Origin: Gnetum montanum
Taxonomy: Eukaryota > Streptophyta > Gnetopsida > Gnetales > Gnetaceae
Direction of reading: 5' to 3'
DNA: 64,000 bases
Assembly: GCA_015680685.1 (NCBI GenBank)
Contig: MNCI01005823.1
Coordinates: 192,623 to 256,622, forward strand
Of this stretch, positions 11,761-23,699 are shown piece after piece; position 1 is the first letter of the stretch, and each line of letters begins with the position of its first letter. The notes under the pieces are model-generated. The model was not told the origin of the DNA, ran no database searches, and saw nothing but the letters and a program-made list of their open reading frames with translations. The translations under genes and the position numbers were made by a program.

Positions 11761-11777
11761 CAACAAAGAGGGACCAA
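11761..11777 (+). other. Element C polypurine tract
   Basis: caacaaagagggaccaa ends exactly at the 3' LTR start (TGAAAACACC). B2 has gacaaagaggggccaa in the same position on the minus strand (40122-40140 as ttggcccctctttgtcaac), so the plus-strand primer is shared between C and B. Confidence 0.8.
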
Positions 11778-13963
11778 TGAAAACACCACAAAATTTTGGC
11801 TAGCACTTTCAGATAGAAAATAAAGCTAAATCATGATGATCCCCAGCATGACCAAGCTCCAGAGCATCAAAACAACATTGAATGGAGCATAAGTGAAAAG
11901 GAAAAAGTTCCCTGGGACCCACAAGTGACTACATCAGCATCTAGCATCAGGAATTTTAAGTTTTGGATTCAAAATACTTGGTTTTGACCAAGTACACTCT
12001 GTTCACGCTGGGTTGTACGCTAGCCAACGTACATACCAGCGTATGGAAACTTTTGGGCCCAAAAAATGAGTCAAAAAATGCTAGAATTAAGTGTCTGGAC
12101 CCCCCATGACCTTCCCCAAGGTCCTTAGCAGCTCCCGGACTCCTAAAAATTCAATTTTGGGTCCTAAATGATGCAATTTCCTATGTATACGCTAGGCACA
12201 CCTTAGTATACGCTGGCCAGCGTATACCATCAAAAAGGACCCAAAACAGGCATCACAGAGCAAGATTTTCACATCAAATCAACTCTTGGAGATAGGAAAA
12301 CTATTAAGCATCATCACTAGCTCCTGAAGATCAAGGTTTTACCTTGAAATGATGCATTTTCATGCATATACGCTAGGTACACCTTGCTATACGCTGGCCA
12401 GGGTATAGCCCAACATACACCACCATGAATGGGGCAAATTAGGCACTTTTGGGCAAGTTTTCAACCTGGAATCGATCCTCAGGACATGGGAAGTAATCCT
12501 ACAAGGTCACAAGCTTTGAAAACTTCAGTTTTGGGCTTCCAATGAGCCATATTCACCTATTTACACTGAGCACACCGTGGTATACGCTGGCCAGTGTATA
12601 GCTTAGCGTAGACCATCAAATAGGCCTAAAACTACATCAAAATGAAGTCAAAATTGGCATCCGGACACCCTAGAGGATTAGTAGTGCTCAGGAATCAAGG
12701 GACAAGCACCAGTGTATAGAGTCAGACATCCAACATGGTAGTTCATGAGGTGTACACTGAGGTTGACGTTGGCGAGTGTATAGCCCAGTGTCAACCCCAC
12801 AAAGTCCTTCAAAACAACATCAAATCAAGCAAAAATTGGCTCAAATTCGACATACAGCACCCTCAGGACATGAGCCATGTAGATCTACAATCAAAATTGG
12901 CTTTTGAGGTCAAAATTTAGTCCAAAATGCATCATTTATGGTCCATACACTGGCCAACGCATGGAGCATATACGCCAGCATATGGAGCATATAGATCATA
13001 TACACCAGCGTATACGCCAGCATACACACGCTAGATGCCCAATCTCATACACTAAACACTGTACGCGGATGCCAACACATGCTAGAGCATTTCAAGACAC
13101 GTTGAGGCCAAAAATAGCAGGCCAAAGCATGGATCCAGAAGCCAAAGACATCATTCTTGTTGTAACATACAAATTCTTTTGTAAATTTTAAGTTTTTTGA
13201 GCATTCCAAGCCTATACACTGGGCATTCATATGCCAGCGTGTACACTACACACTGTACAGTTGTAACATATCCTACACTCAGTCAACGCACCACTTGTCT
13301 CCTGATCTGAATTTTTCTCACCTCACAGCCATTCATCTCCTTCCAGATCCGAATCTAATGCCCAAGATCTTATAAAAATCCTGATTTTTCACTAGATTTG
13401 AAAGAGGAAGGAAGGTTGCAATTTTTACAAATAGACACAAAAACTGGAATCTGGGACACTTAGCAAATTTGGGCATGAACCTCTGTACACTAGGCATCAG
13501 ACTTGGATGTTGCATTTCCTTGCAACCCAAAACCTGTATCTTCCAACATCTGTCATCACCCACCAAGGCTAAACATCTGCCTTGTGATCAATCCACAACT
13601 GCATTTTGACTGGTGCACACTGTAATCATTTTTCAATACAAAATAGTTTACATTTTTCCTATATTTATTGCAGTTTTCATTTTTTCTTCTTCTCAGTTTA
13701 CGTTTACATTCCCGTTTACGTTATTGTGCCTGTTTACGTTATGGTTTATGTTTAATGTGCATCGTTTATGTATAACCCAACGCATTGCAAAGTGCATGCG
13801 TTGGGAAAGTCCTCATTTGATCTGCGCACAGACCATTCAAGGCACTTTGCCTTTGTCCATTCCATCTTGCCCTCAAGTGAAGGTAGGGTCTTCTGTATTT
13901 CTTCCGTGGATCTCCTGGTGTTTGTTTCATTCCAGCCTTGCACCGACAATTTCGGATGGTACA
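11778..13963 (+). repeat. Element C 3' LTR
   Basis: It is the partner of 3479-5668, starting TGAAAACACC and ending GGATGGTACA. It contains the same TATACGCTGG motifs, including the perfect palindrome centred on 12216. After it, the gag of element A resumes at 13964. Confidence 0.88.
12206..12227. repeat. 22-bp perfect palindrome in the C LTR
   Basis: The core tatacgctggccagcgtata (12207-12226) equals its own reverse complement, and one further G/C pair extends it on each side. The corresponding place in the 5' LTR (about 3890-3935) is altered and longer. The same half-site recurs through the LTR. Confidence 0.85.
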
Positions 13964-14973
13964 ATTCCCATGGACACTAGTCAAAGAAGTGGAGAGCTGA
14001 GATTGGTCCTTAGAATCGAAATCCATTTATAGGTGGAGTATCATGTTTGAATTGTTCAACGATAAGTAACAAACATACTTTTGAGTGTCCAACCTGCAAA
14101 AGCAAATCCAAGGCTAAAAACAAGAAGGACATGAACCCTTGGATACTGCCATGGGACAATATTAGGCACTGTTACATCATTGTCCTAGCCATGGTTATTC
14201 ACAAAGGGATCAACTACGCCATCTCATAGATGGGCTTAGGCATGAAACGTGAAGAACGCTTGGGACTTATGCCCAAGGAAGACTATCTGAGCTTAGGATC
14301 CATCAAGTACAAAGATTATTGGAGCAAGTTGCTAAAGAGGAAGGTGAGTTATGGAAAAGAGAGAGTATGGAGGAATATAACCTAGATCCTTCCCTTTGAA
14401 AGAAGGGAGTAATATTTTGTGAGGATGAAGAAGAGTCACCACTCAAAGAGATGGTGAATAGGAAAAATTTGCCTATTCAAAAACTTGCATTGGAAGTATT
14501 AGCAAAGTTGGATTAAATGTGGGACTCCCTAGATGATAAATTTCAAACTGTTCTCAAAGTAGTAGAGGAGAGTGAGGTAGTGAATGGGAAAAGAAAAAAA
14601 AGAGAGAGGCAGAATATGCATGTAACAAGGGAAAGGGCAAAGTTTCCATCATCAAAGAGGTTGTGGATTTAGATATAGACAATGATAGTGGATGCAAGAT
14701 ATGCCAGTATGACCATCCTAAGGGATGTTGCCCTGTAATCTCACATCTGTAGGAGTTTGCGGTGTATGCACTCAACCCATGATTAAACAAAAGGAAAACA
14801 CCATGAAGGTTACCTTATCCTCAAGGTAACCCAAGGCAGTTCCATCAACACTTAACATATTATCAAAATGGAACTCCACCACAACCAATTGAGCAGTATC
14901 AATAGTGGCAATACCCAAAATCATGGGGAATGCCACCACCACGGCAACAATATCCTTATCGGCAACCTAACCT
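13964..14973 (+). pseudogene. gag: Element A gag, carboxy-terminal part
   Basis: Immediately after element C the capsid domain of A resumes. SLESKSIYRW (about 14005) and KQEGHEPLDTAMGQY with LLHHCPSHGYSQRDQLRHLIDGL-type wording (about 14120-14235) match the second half of the plant gypsy gag domain. A Cys/His cluster (CKICQYDHPKGCC, about 14698-14736) and a Gln/Pro-rich tail precede an N block. Several stops and frameshifts are present. The match of the two halves across 3478/13964 shows that C inserted into this gene. Confidence 0.7.
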
Positions 14974-15821
14974 NNNNNNNNNNNNNNNNNNNNNNNNNNN
15001 NNNNNNNNNNNNNNNNNNNNNNNNNNNNNNNNNNNNNNNNNNNNNNNNNNNNNNNNNNNNNNNNNNNNNNNNNNNNNNNNNNNNNNNNNNNNNNNNNNNN
15101 NNNNNNNNNNNNNNNNNNNNNNNNNNNNNNNNNNNNNNNNNNNNNNNNNNNNNNNNNNNNNNNNNNNNNNNNNNNNNNNNNNNNNNNNNNNNNNNNNNNN
15201 NNNNNNNNNNNNNNNNNNNNNNNNNNNNNNNNNNNNNNNNNNNNNNNNNNNNNNNNNNNNNNNNNNNNNNNNNNNNNNNNNNNNNNNNNNNNNNNNNNNN
15301 NNNNNNNNNNNNNNNNNNNNNNNNNNNNNNNNNNNNNNNNNNNNNNNNNNNNNNNNNNNNNNNNNNNNNNNNNNNNNNNNNNNNNNNNNNNNNNNNNNNN
15401 NNNNNNNNNNNNNNNNNNNNNNNNNNNNNNNNNNNNNNNNNNNNNNNNNNNNNNNNNNNNNNNNNNNNNNNNNNNNNNNNNNNNNNNNNNNNNNNNNNNN
15501 NNNNNNNNNNNNNNNNNNNNNNNNNNNNNNNNNNNNNNNNNNNNNNNNNNNNNNNNNNNNNNNNNNNNNNNNNNNNNNNNNNNNNNNNNNNNNNNNNNNN
15601 NNNNNNNNNNNNNNNNNNNNNNNNNNNNNNNNNNNNNNNNNNNNNNNNNNNNNNNNNNNNNNNNNNNNNNNNNNNNNNNNNNNNNNNNNNNNNNNNNNNN
15701 NNNNNNNNNNNNNNNNNNNNNNNNNNNNNNNNNNNNNNNNNNNNNNNNNNNNNNNNNNNNNNNNNNNNNNNNNNNNNNNNNNNNNNNNNNNNNNNNNNNN
15801 NNNNNNNNNNNNNNNNNNNNN
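14974..15821. other. Assembly gap (848 Ns)
   Basis: The sequence is unknown here. By position it should contain the end of gag and the protease of element A. Frames that appear to run through it are meaningless. Confidence 0.95.
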
Positions 15822-16910
15822 ATTTACAACTTTCAAGTCTTAACCTTGAAAATATTAACTGGGGGAAGTTGGAAATCCTTGATAAGTTTAAGGAAGAGCC
15901 CCTTGAGCTAAAACCATTGTCCACCGATATGGAATACACATTTCTTAAAAATGGAAAACTAGTAATTATTAATGCAAAGCTTGCTCCTCAACAAAAAGAA
16001 AGACTGCTAAAAGTAATAAATAAATGGCCGAAAGCCTTCGCTTGGTCATATCCCAAATTAACTGGAATAGATCCTAGGATTTGCCAACATAGAATTTACA
16101 CCAACTCCTCCATGAAATGTCGAAGATAACCACAAAGGTGATTGAACCCAAAGCTGATGCAAGTAGTTAAGGAAGAAATTGAATAGCTTCTAAAAGCTAG
16201 GTTCATCTATCCGATTGCTGATAGCGAATGGGTTAGTCCCTTAGTTATTGTGCTTAAAAAGGGAGGTAAATGGAGGGTGTGCATAGATTTTAGGCTACTA
16301 AGTATGACAACATTCAAAGACCACTTTTCATTGCCATTTGTTGACCAAGTCTTAGACACCATTGCAAGGCATCGCTACTATAGTTTTCTAGATGGGTACA
16401 ATGGGTACAACTAGATACAACTAGCCTTAAAAGACCAAGCCAAGACTACATTCACCAGTCCTTGTGAAACATTTGCATACAAATAGATGTTGTTTGGCTT
16501 GTGCAATGCCCCTACAACATTTTAATGATTAATTCTAAGCATATTCCAGCAGTAGATAGGAAATGGTATGGAGTTCATCATGGATTACTTCTCCACCTAT
16601 GGAGAAAACTTTGACCAAGCCTTGGACCAGTTAGAGAAAGTATTAAAACGATGTGTATAAACCAATTTAAGGCTCAACTAGTAGAAAAGCCATTTAATGG
16701 TCTAAGAAGGCCTAGTATTAGGGCATAAGATCTCACAAATAGGGATAGAGGTAGACTTTGAAAAGATCAAAGTTATCTAAGGAATTACCCGTCAACCAGA
16801 AACTATAAAAGATATATGGTCATTCCTTGGACACATTGGCTACTATAGACACTTTATTGAGAACTTTTCTAATGTTGAAAAACCATTGGTTGAACTAACA
16901 AAAAAGGACA
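15822..16910 (+). pseudogene. RT: Element A reverse transcriptase (decayed)
   Basis: Sequence after the gap gives a protease/RT linker (LENINWGKLEILDKFKEEP) and then a typical gypsy RT: AFAWSYPKLTGIDP, KARFIYPIADSEWVSPLVIV, GGKWRVCIDFRLL, SFLDGYNGYN, and TFAYKxMLFGLCNAPTTF with a stop inside. The catalytic box reads FIMDYFSTYG near 16574, so the second Asp of the usual x-x-D-D is Tyr. Further stops occur at about 16125, 16185, 16411, 16485 and 16659. RT would copy genomic RNA into DNA in the particle. Motif wording resembles the Athila clade. Confidence 0.85.
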
Positions 16911-17390
16911 TACCTTTTGAATGGACCAAGGAATGTGAACTAGCTTTTCAAACTTTAAAATAGAAGCTCATAGAAACACCCATTCTACAAGCACCTAATT
17001 GGTCTAGACCATTCCACATAATGACTGATGTGTCCAACTATGCTTTAGGAGCCATACTTACATAGTTAGAGAACCAAAAATGTCCTTATTACATCCACTA
17101 TGCAAGTAGGAGTATTGCTAGTGCACAACTCAACTACACTGCAACAGGGAAAGAATTAATCACTGTAGTGTTTGCACTAGAAAAATTTAGGCACTATGTC
17201 TTGGGCTATCAGGTATTCATACACACAGATCATAGTGAAATAAGGTTCCTAATGAATAAACCAATGGTAAGCCCTTGCATCATACAATGGCTCATAATCT
17301 TACAAGAGTTCGATCTTACAATGATTGATCGAAAAGGCACCAAGAATGTAGTTGCTAATCATTTATCTCGGTTGCGATGGGACAAAAAAG
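16911..17390 (+). pseudogene. RH: Element A RNase H (decayed)
   Basis: RNase H features follow RT: MTDVSNYALGAIL (about 17022), an ASRSIASAQLNY-type segment, VVFALEKFRHYVLG (about 17166) and TDHSEIRFLMNKP. The segment ends with NVVANHLSRL (about 17345-17375), where plant copies usually have VVADHLSRL, so the last acidic residue is Asn. A stop lies at about 17065. It would degrade RNA in the RNA-DNA hybrid. Confidence 0.8.
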
Positions 17391-17539
17391 AGGATGATTA
17401 TCCAATTTCTAATTATTTCCTAGGTGAACTCCTCTTTGCAAGTGTAGTGAATAATCAATTAACCATGGAGACAAATTGGTATAGTAGTATTCTCACCTAT
17501 CTCCTTACACAACAAACACCACAAGGGTTTGACGCTAAA

Positions 17540-18740
17540 AAGAAACAATAGTTTCTTCACCGAGGCAAGTATTTTATGGAAATCAATGGGAAAATTTACA
17601 AAGTATGTTCTAATGGCTTGGATCAATGGTGTGTTCTCGATATAGATCAACTGCGAGTTCTCCAAGATGCTCATGAGGGTCCTTGTGGGGGTCATTATGC
17701 TGGGAGACGAACAACCATTAAGATCTTGCTTGTAAGATATTATTGGCCTACATTGTTCTGGGATGCCATCATTTCATCTAATATTGCGAGTGCTGTCAAT
17801 GTGATGGAGGGATGACTACTAGAATTGAGGGTCTGCAATAATAGATCCAACCTTTAGAACCCTTCGACATTTGGAGAATTGATTTTATGGGGTCAATTAC
17901 ACTAATGTCCAATAGAAAAGCTTATATTATTGTTGTCATTGATTACCTTACAAAATGGGTAGAAGTAGCTACTGTTAAGGATTGTACATCATCTACAGCT
18001 ACATGATTTGTTCAACAAAAAATCATAAACAAGTTTGGTGTGCCTCGTGCACTTATTTCAGATAATGGTACATACTTTACAAGTGCAACTTTTCGAAAAT
18101 TAATGCAACACTTAGGGGTTGAGCATAAAATGACTACACCATATCACCCCTAAGCAAATGGTCAAGCTAAGTTACCAATAAGGAGATTATGAATATATTG
18201 ACAAGAATCATTAACAAGTTTAGGTGAGACTAGATCACTAAACTAAACGATGCTCTTTGGGCATACTGCTCCACATGAAAACTCCCTATAGGCTACTCTC
18301 CGTATGAGTTAGTGTATAGTAAATTACCAATGCTTCCCATTCAAACTGAGCTTTGAACACTATCCACGGCATGTGACCTCAACCTTAACCTCGATCTAGC
18401 ACAAAAAAAATCGTTGATGACCCTTAACTTGCTAGATGAGAACCGATTGGCCACTCTGTCATCTAACGAATTGCACAAGGCCTTCAATAAACAACGTCAT
18501 AACCTAAGAATTAGGAAAGTTAAATATCAACTAGGAGATAAGGTTCTCTATTGGAATCCCACACATGCACCACAACGTGCCAAATTTCAAATGCTATGGG
18601 AAGGACTTTATGTCATTCATGCAACTTTTCCTTCAGGGGTCATGATGATATACAAACTTGAGGGCCTGGATAAGAAAATATTGATTAACATCCAATAAAC
18701 CAAACCTTTCCATGAGCTTAGATTAGCTAGTACTCATACT
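17540..18740 (+). pseudogene. IN: Element A integrase (decayed)
   Basis: The HHCC region is recognisable (LQDAHEGPCGGHYAGRRT, then a frameshifted CECCQC). The catalytic core has FDIWRIDFMGS, IDYLTKWVE, and ISDNGTYFTSATF near 18057. At the third catalytic residue the frame breaks at about 18168, consistent with loss of one base. The carboxy-terminal part is open (18414-18698) and holds a GPY/F-like motif (MLWEGLYVIHATFPSG). Integrase would insert the cDNA. With several stops and the core frameshift the gene is dead. Confidence 0.82.
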
Positions 18741-20710
18741 ACCTTTGTTGGTGGACAACCTTGCTCATAATTTTGAATCTCCTCCTTCCAACTCAATCGT
18801 GGGGGATATGGCCACCTATGCCAACCATTCTAGGTCCTCAGCCCTTTTTGTATTTTTTATTTTACATATTTTTTTTTACATATTTCTTCAATCTTTCTTA
18901 TTTTTGTTTGACACCATCGTTCACATTTTTATTATTTCTTTGCTTGGTTGATTTACTTTCATTCATCATACAATAAGTGCTCCCGATGATGGATTGAATT
19001 ATGTACTTATTGATTGCTACTGTTTGGTTTTTACCTTTGAATTATGATGCTGATATTATGGTATGGTTCTTTTGATAAAATAGGCAATGAGTCCACATCG
19101 TCCATTCATCCATTCAACTCTATGGTCTCCCTTGGCTTGGAACTATACAATCCCTTTTTTCTAATTAAGTTCTTAATAAATTGGTGGCTTGGTATTTTTC
19201 AAACTAAAGGAAGGACTCAATGGTTGAAAAGGGTGTGACTTCAAGGGGATTCGATGCATTTGTGCTAGCCATTCTCTTGGGTGCTTGGATGTTTTTTCCT
19301 AGGTTTTCTGCCATTCTGCCATCTATCAAATATCAGGAAGCTGAGTGAATAAAAATAAGTCTTTGCATGATGTGGTTCTCATGAAAAAAAGGTGGAAATT
19401 CAAAGCATGACCCTTAGACATAATAAAGTAATATGGGCTACAGGCATTGGTTATGGCACTGGAAAGACATGTTACCCATGCCTAAAGGTTTCCTCTAACT
19501 AAGGCCCTTTCTTGCTTCCTGTCTTTCCATCTCGCTCTCCTTGGGATGGTGGTGACTCTTTATGGATGTATTCTTATTGCTTCAAGAGGATGAATTGGCC
19601 AAGTGTATTGATGTGAGGTCACTAAGTGTGGTTGGTTTGAGTCTAGGTTTGGAATGAGTTCTACTCAGTCACATTAACCATGATATACACAAGGGACTTT
19701 ACACAACTTTTCTCTTGGGATTCCATTCCACTTCTACTCTCCATCTTTCTTTCCATTTTCCACCTCATTGCCAATTTTATGATTAGTCCATAGCTTGGTT
19801 GATGCATTGTTTTTCCTTGGTAAAATCTTGTGGGTAAGTTTTTAACTCTTGCTTCCAAATGACATTCCTAGACCCTACAGACTCTTTGGTTTGTGGGTTT
19901 GTCAGGGCATAAAGGGCATGAGCCTACTTTGGGAGGATCCACTGGCCTTCCTTTTTGGTGTAATTGTTAAATTCTTTTCCTTAAACATTATCTGCAATCA
20001 AGAATTTCTTGTTTCATCCCCATCTTTAACATCCACTTTATTGGCGTTGCCATTGTTATTTTTTTCCATCTTTCTTGTTCCTTATATTTTTCCATCTTAT
20101 TGCTACCAAAGGTGTGCTCTTAGTTGTGGAGGCCTTGGCACAAATTTTTCAATTTCTCCATTCTACTACTTGCCTAACCCCTACAACTTGGGTAGTTATC
20201 AGTAATAAACCTCTAACCTAGTTTCTTCCATAACCACAACCCAGCCAATGTGCTTTATATCGAGGCAAGGTATCAATTGCATTGTGGCTTACTTATCCTT
20301 GCTAATTCGTGACTGTGTTGTGTGTACAGATGGAAAGTACATGAACTATGGATTGGAATAGGAGGAAGCACTCAAGATGGACTGGAGCTAGAACATTTAC
20401 GTCGGGAACAAGTCTGATTGTGTGGCTATGGATGAATAACAGAGGAAGTAACCTCAAAATTTGCAGCAACATGCCTCATTTTCTTTTCTCCCTCTTTCTC
20501 TTCAAGCTGTCAAGTGAAGGTCTAGATGTCATCCATGTATAGTGTTCACCACAAAGAGCGTGAACACCAATGTTATAATATGTTTGTTGATTCGTTCACT
20601 GGGCACTTTGAGTTTGTTATTCCCTGTCGTAGTCAATTCTCATTTAGTCAATAATCCCGTACCTTTCCAATATTTTGTAAGGAACTCGAGGACGAGTTTT
20701 CATTCAGTCA
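18741..20710 (+). other. Element A 3' noncoding region
   Basis: About 2 kb between integrase and the 3' LTR has no recognisable protein. It is AT-rich with T-runs near 18840-18910. Its last kilobase (about 19690-20710) has a clear reverse-complement counterpart at 29512-30496 in element A2, so it is part of the element and not captured DNA. Confidence 0.7.
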
Positions 20711-20718
20711 TGGGGGTA
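20711..20718 (+). other. Element A polypurine tract (short)
   Basis: TGGGGGTA directly precedes the 3' LTR start TGATGAGC. The antisense element A2 has the same tract (tatccccat at 29512-29520). It is short, but position and conservation support the role. Confidence 0.6.
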
Positions 20719-21529
20719 TGATGAGCCATGATATCGTGTACGCGATATCATGGCCTTCCATGCGATATCACGTACGCGATATTGTGGCCTGTCTCATTGC
20801 CTATAAATAAGAGGCAGGTACACTTGGTTTGCATAGTTAGTCTTAGTCCCTTACCCAAACTCTTGCCTTTTCTTCCTATTAGAGTTAGAATTATTTTTGC
20901 ATGCCCGCAGTAGGAGTCATAAAGTGAACGGATCTTTATTCGATCATTGTGTACCTGAGCACACCTTGTGTATGGAAATAAAGATGAACTTTGTAATAAA
21001 CCTTGCAGCATTCAGAATAGATTAATTAATGTTAATTACTATTAATTAATGCTTTTCTTAGTTAATTAATGATTATCTCTTCTCCTACAACTCTCCTAAG
21101 TAAGCACACATAGTACAATCACTTCAAGCATGCGTGTAACACTTGGTAACCCAGTAATGATTAGTGTTGGGTAATCCTAGTGGTGTTGCACTGGTTCAAG
21201 ATGTGTATGGCAAGTGAGAACAGATACTAGTGTTAGGATTAGTTAGAGCCTAGTTAGTAAGTAGTCAAATTAAATTAGTTACTTAGTTATCTCTCTCCTC
21301 CCTTATTAGCAATAGGACATAAAAACACAAAAAAGTATAAAAATCATATGCCTCAAGTTTACTTAACCATACAATCATGACATACAAGTAAGCTTGGGAA
21401 GACAACAATTGATCAACGCATTCTTGTTCCACAAAGGTGCATAAGCACTTAGTCCTTGGAATTCAACTGGATCGTGCGTGGATGCTCGTATTTGTATGGT
21501 TGATCGTAGGGATACCTCACCGCTCATAG
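20719..21529 (+). repeat. Element A 3' LTR
   Basis: It is the partner of 1348-2234, with a single GATATC unit instead of two and the TATA box at 20800-20811. The last bases read CTCATAG rather than CTCATCA. GTTAC at 21530-21534 is the target duplication. Confidence 0.87.
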
Positions 21530-21534
21530 GTTAC

Positions 21535-22328
21535 TTTCCTTGTAATCAAAGCTTTACTAAGAAAATTAAATGATGTGATGTAAAATCATGATATTTAAGT
21601 ATTATTCTCATTTTCTTTTGCTTCTTGAGCTAGGAAATTCTTTGATAGTGTAAGTACCTTAGATATAGAAAACTTTATACATAAGCATGTGGCATTGATC
21701 ATTCGTAATTGAAGTATAGATGTTGATGTCCAATCTAAATAAGATTCTGTAGTTTCATAATTTGTTATGCTATGTAATCTTCCATTAATTTTTCAAAAAA
21801 TTAACTATGAAATTACTTATCTTCTCAATCCTATAAAATATATAGAATTTATTTCCATACTATTTAATTTTCATGGATATTTTTGTTGTTGAAATTAATC
21901 TTATTAACCATAAAAAATGATTGGTATTCTAGGTAAGCAAAAAGACTTACATTCAACCAATTACTTATTATATTCTTCCTAATTTTTGAAATTTTATCCT
22001 CCTAAAGGATATTTGTTTCATGTTTATCTTTTTTAGCTTAAGAAAAAAGATGTTAAGAAAGAAAAATGTGTTGCAACTAAGGGTTAAAAAGTTAATATGA
22101 AACTAAAAAAGATGAAAAATCACATTAATATCAATGATAAGAATGATCAAATGGTAATAAAGAAATCATAGAAGAGAAAAGATTTTGAGAATACTCTTAC
22201 TATTACTACAAGAAATAATGATCACTTTGAACAAGTAGTGCATAAGAAAAAGTTTTCCTTATATAAAATATTACTATCTACCTAGTAGTTAAATTTTATT
22301 TTGATGAGAGGGCTATATAAAATGGCAA
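21535..22328. other. AT-rich DNA between elements A and D
   Basis: This continues the sequence interrupted at 1347. No coding region, RNA gene or terminal repeat was recognised. A GGCTATATAAAATGG string at 22309 resembles a TATA box but has no gene after it. Confidence 0.45.
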
Positions 22329-23286
22329 TGTTAGGATGTGCATTGATGCTCCTTTCCCTTGGTTTTCTCCATTTTTTCAGACTTGGGTAGGCAATTAGGA
22401 ACTCATGTGACCTGTATCCACTTGTAATTTAGAGTCTTAACTTAGAATTTGATTTTCGGTGAGTTTCAAACTCGTCAAGGGAATAATGCCTATCCTACAA
22501 CCACTAGGAGTTAATTTTTAGAAGATAGAGGACTGAGGAACCAGTGGAGTTAGCTTAGAACAAAGACAACAACAACATAGAAGGTTGTATTTGAGTTAGA
22601 TAATGTACTACATGCTCATGTGACCCGCATGAGCCCATAGCATAGAGTTTTCTTTCAAATGTAGTTCGTAGCCATTTGCAACTTATTTTGTAAGAGAAAT
22701 GTTAATCCATCAATGTGAGTCCCTATGACTTGTAGTTATATCATAGTCATTATGGACCTTTTAGCCTAAATTGGTCACTCAACTATTAGGATTTGAATAC
22801 TCGACCATTTGGAATGGTTGAGTGAGACTATGGATTGCAGTCCCTCACAACAATTGATTAATTGGATGATTCTTCTTTAGGTAGGAAGCTACAACCCAGC
22901 TATGACTCATACCCAAGTCATAGTCATTAGCCAAAAGTTAATGCAGCCATCAACTAAAGTCATTTTTATTTTAGATTGAAGCAGAACTATAAGAGAAAAT
23001 ATAGAATGGATATAGAGAGACATATAGAGAGATATACAAAGAGACAATATATAGATAGATACTTAGAGAATTTGAAGATTTAGAATTAAGTTGAATGATA
23101 CTATTAAAATGAGATTATTATATTAAATTTGAATGAAAAGATAGTTATTTCTTTGTTAAGAGTAAATTAATGTTAAGTGTTCTTCACCATGATTCTGGTG
23201 ACCTTATCCTCATGTAGCCCGTAGTCCTCCATTTGATTAATTCTCACATTCTATAGAGCAATAACATAGCAATAAAGAACCTAACA
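22329..23286 (+). repeat. Probable element D 5' LTR
   Basis: The stretch begins TGTTAGG and ends CCTAACA, a 7-bp terminal inverted repeat of the kind LTRs have, and is followed by a decayed primer site. Length is 958 bp. There is no second copy in the window to align, so the start is inferred from the terminal repeat only. Confidence 0.55.
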
Positions 23287-23289
23287 TTT

Positions 23290-23305
23290 TGGCATCATTG
23301 TGATA
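23290..23305 (+). other. Element D primer binding site (decayed)
   Basis: tggcatcattgtgata follows the LTR end by three bases and resembles the tRNA-Asp-type site tggcgccgttgccggg with mostly G to A and C to T changes. It is the same type proposed for element A. Confidence 0.5.
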
Positions 23306-23699
23306 GTTTTTGGTTATGGTGATATTTTCAAAATTTAAATTTTTTTATTTTTTGTTATTTTTGTCATTTTTATGGATTTGAATAAGTCTTTCAATTTGTG
23401 TATGTTATAATTACTACAATTTCAAGTGATGTTGGTTGATGTGCATATGTTTCTTATTAATTTAGAAATATTGATGATTGATGAAGCACTTGTTCACACT
23501 CAACGATTCTTATAGTAGATTTATATTTTGTTATTATTATTTTTTGTCTCTTCTTTCTTTGTTATTTTATTGTGAGTTTATGGTTTGGATCCATGAGAAA
23601 GGTCAAAGATTAATACGTGATATTGTTCCTTCTTCATTTGTATCAAAGAAAAGGACTAAAAATATTTCAATGTCATCAGAAGAATCATCTTCATCATGG

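Larger units (their letters stand above)
3479..13963 (+). mobile_element. Element C: non-autonomous gag-protease LTR retrotransposon
   Basis: Long LTRs (3479-5668 and 11778-13963) bound an interior of about 6.1 kb. The interior has a primer site, a repeat-rich leader, a decayed gag, a protease region, a noncoding 3' part and a polypurine tract. No reverse transcriptase, RNase H or integrase is present and there is no gap where they could hide. Flanking bases GTTCC (3474-3478) and ATTCC (13964-13968) fit a 5-bp target duplication with one change. Gag, protease, primer site and polypurine tract match elements B1 and B2 closely, although the LTR sequence is largely different. I infer a deletion derivative or satellite of the B (Tat) lineage that depended on B enzymes. 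Confidence 0.87.
1348..21529 (+). mobile_element. Element A: Athila-like Ty3/gypsy LTR retrotransposon, interrupted by element C
   Basis: Two related LTRs (1348-2234 and 20719-21529) bound gag, RT, RNase H and integrase remnants, all on the plus strand. The 5-bp duplications GTTAC at 1343-1347 and 21530-21534 flank it; the three bases before each (TAG) also match. The 5' LTR begins TGATAAGC and ends CTCATCA; the 3' LTR begins TGATGAGC but its end reads CTCATAG, so the terminal CA is mutated. Without the nested 10.5 kb element C the element is about 9.7 kb, including an 848-base N block. Pol order is RT, RNase H, integrase, which is the gypsy order. Wording of the RT and RNase H motifs is closest to what I know of the Athila lineage. 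Stops and frameshifts in all domains show it is dead. Confidence 0.88.

Noticed and set aside
14868-16129. Very long frames of 289-399 codons across 14900-16100
   Set aside because: Most of their length is the 848-base N block, so the openness is meaningless; only the RT part after 15822 is real. The same applies to frames across 36056-36486.
22309-22323. GGCTATATAAAATGG as a host promoter
   Set aside because: No coding region follows; the next feature is the inferred LTR of element D starting at 22329. Chance is likely in AT-rich DNA.
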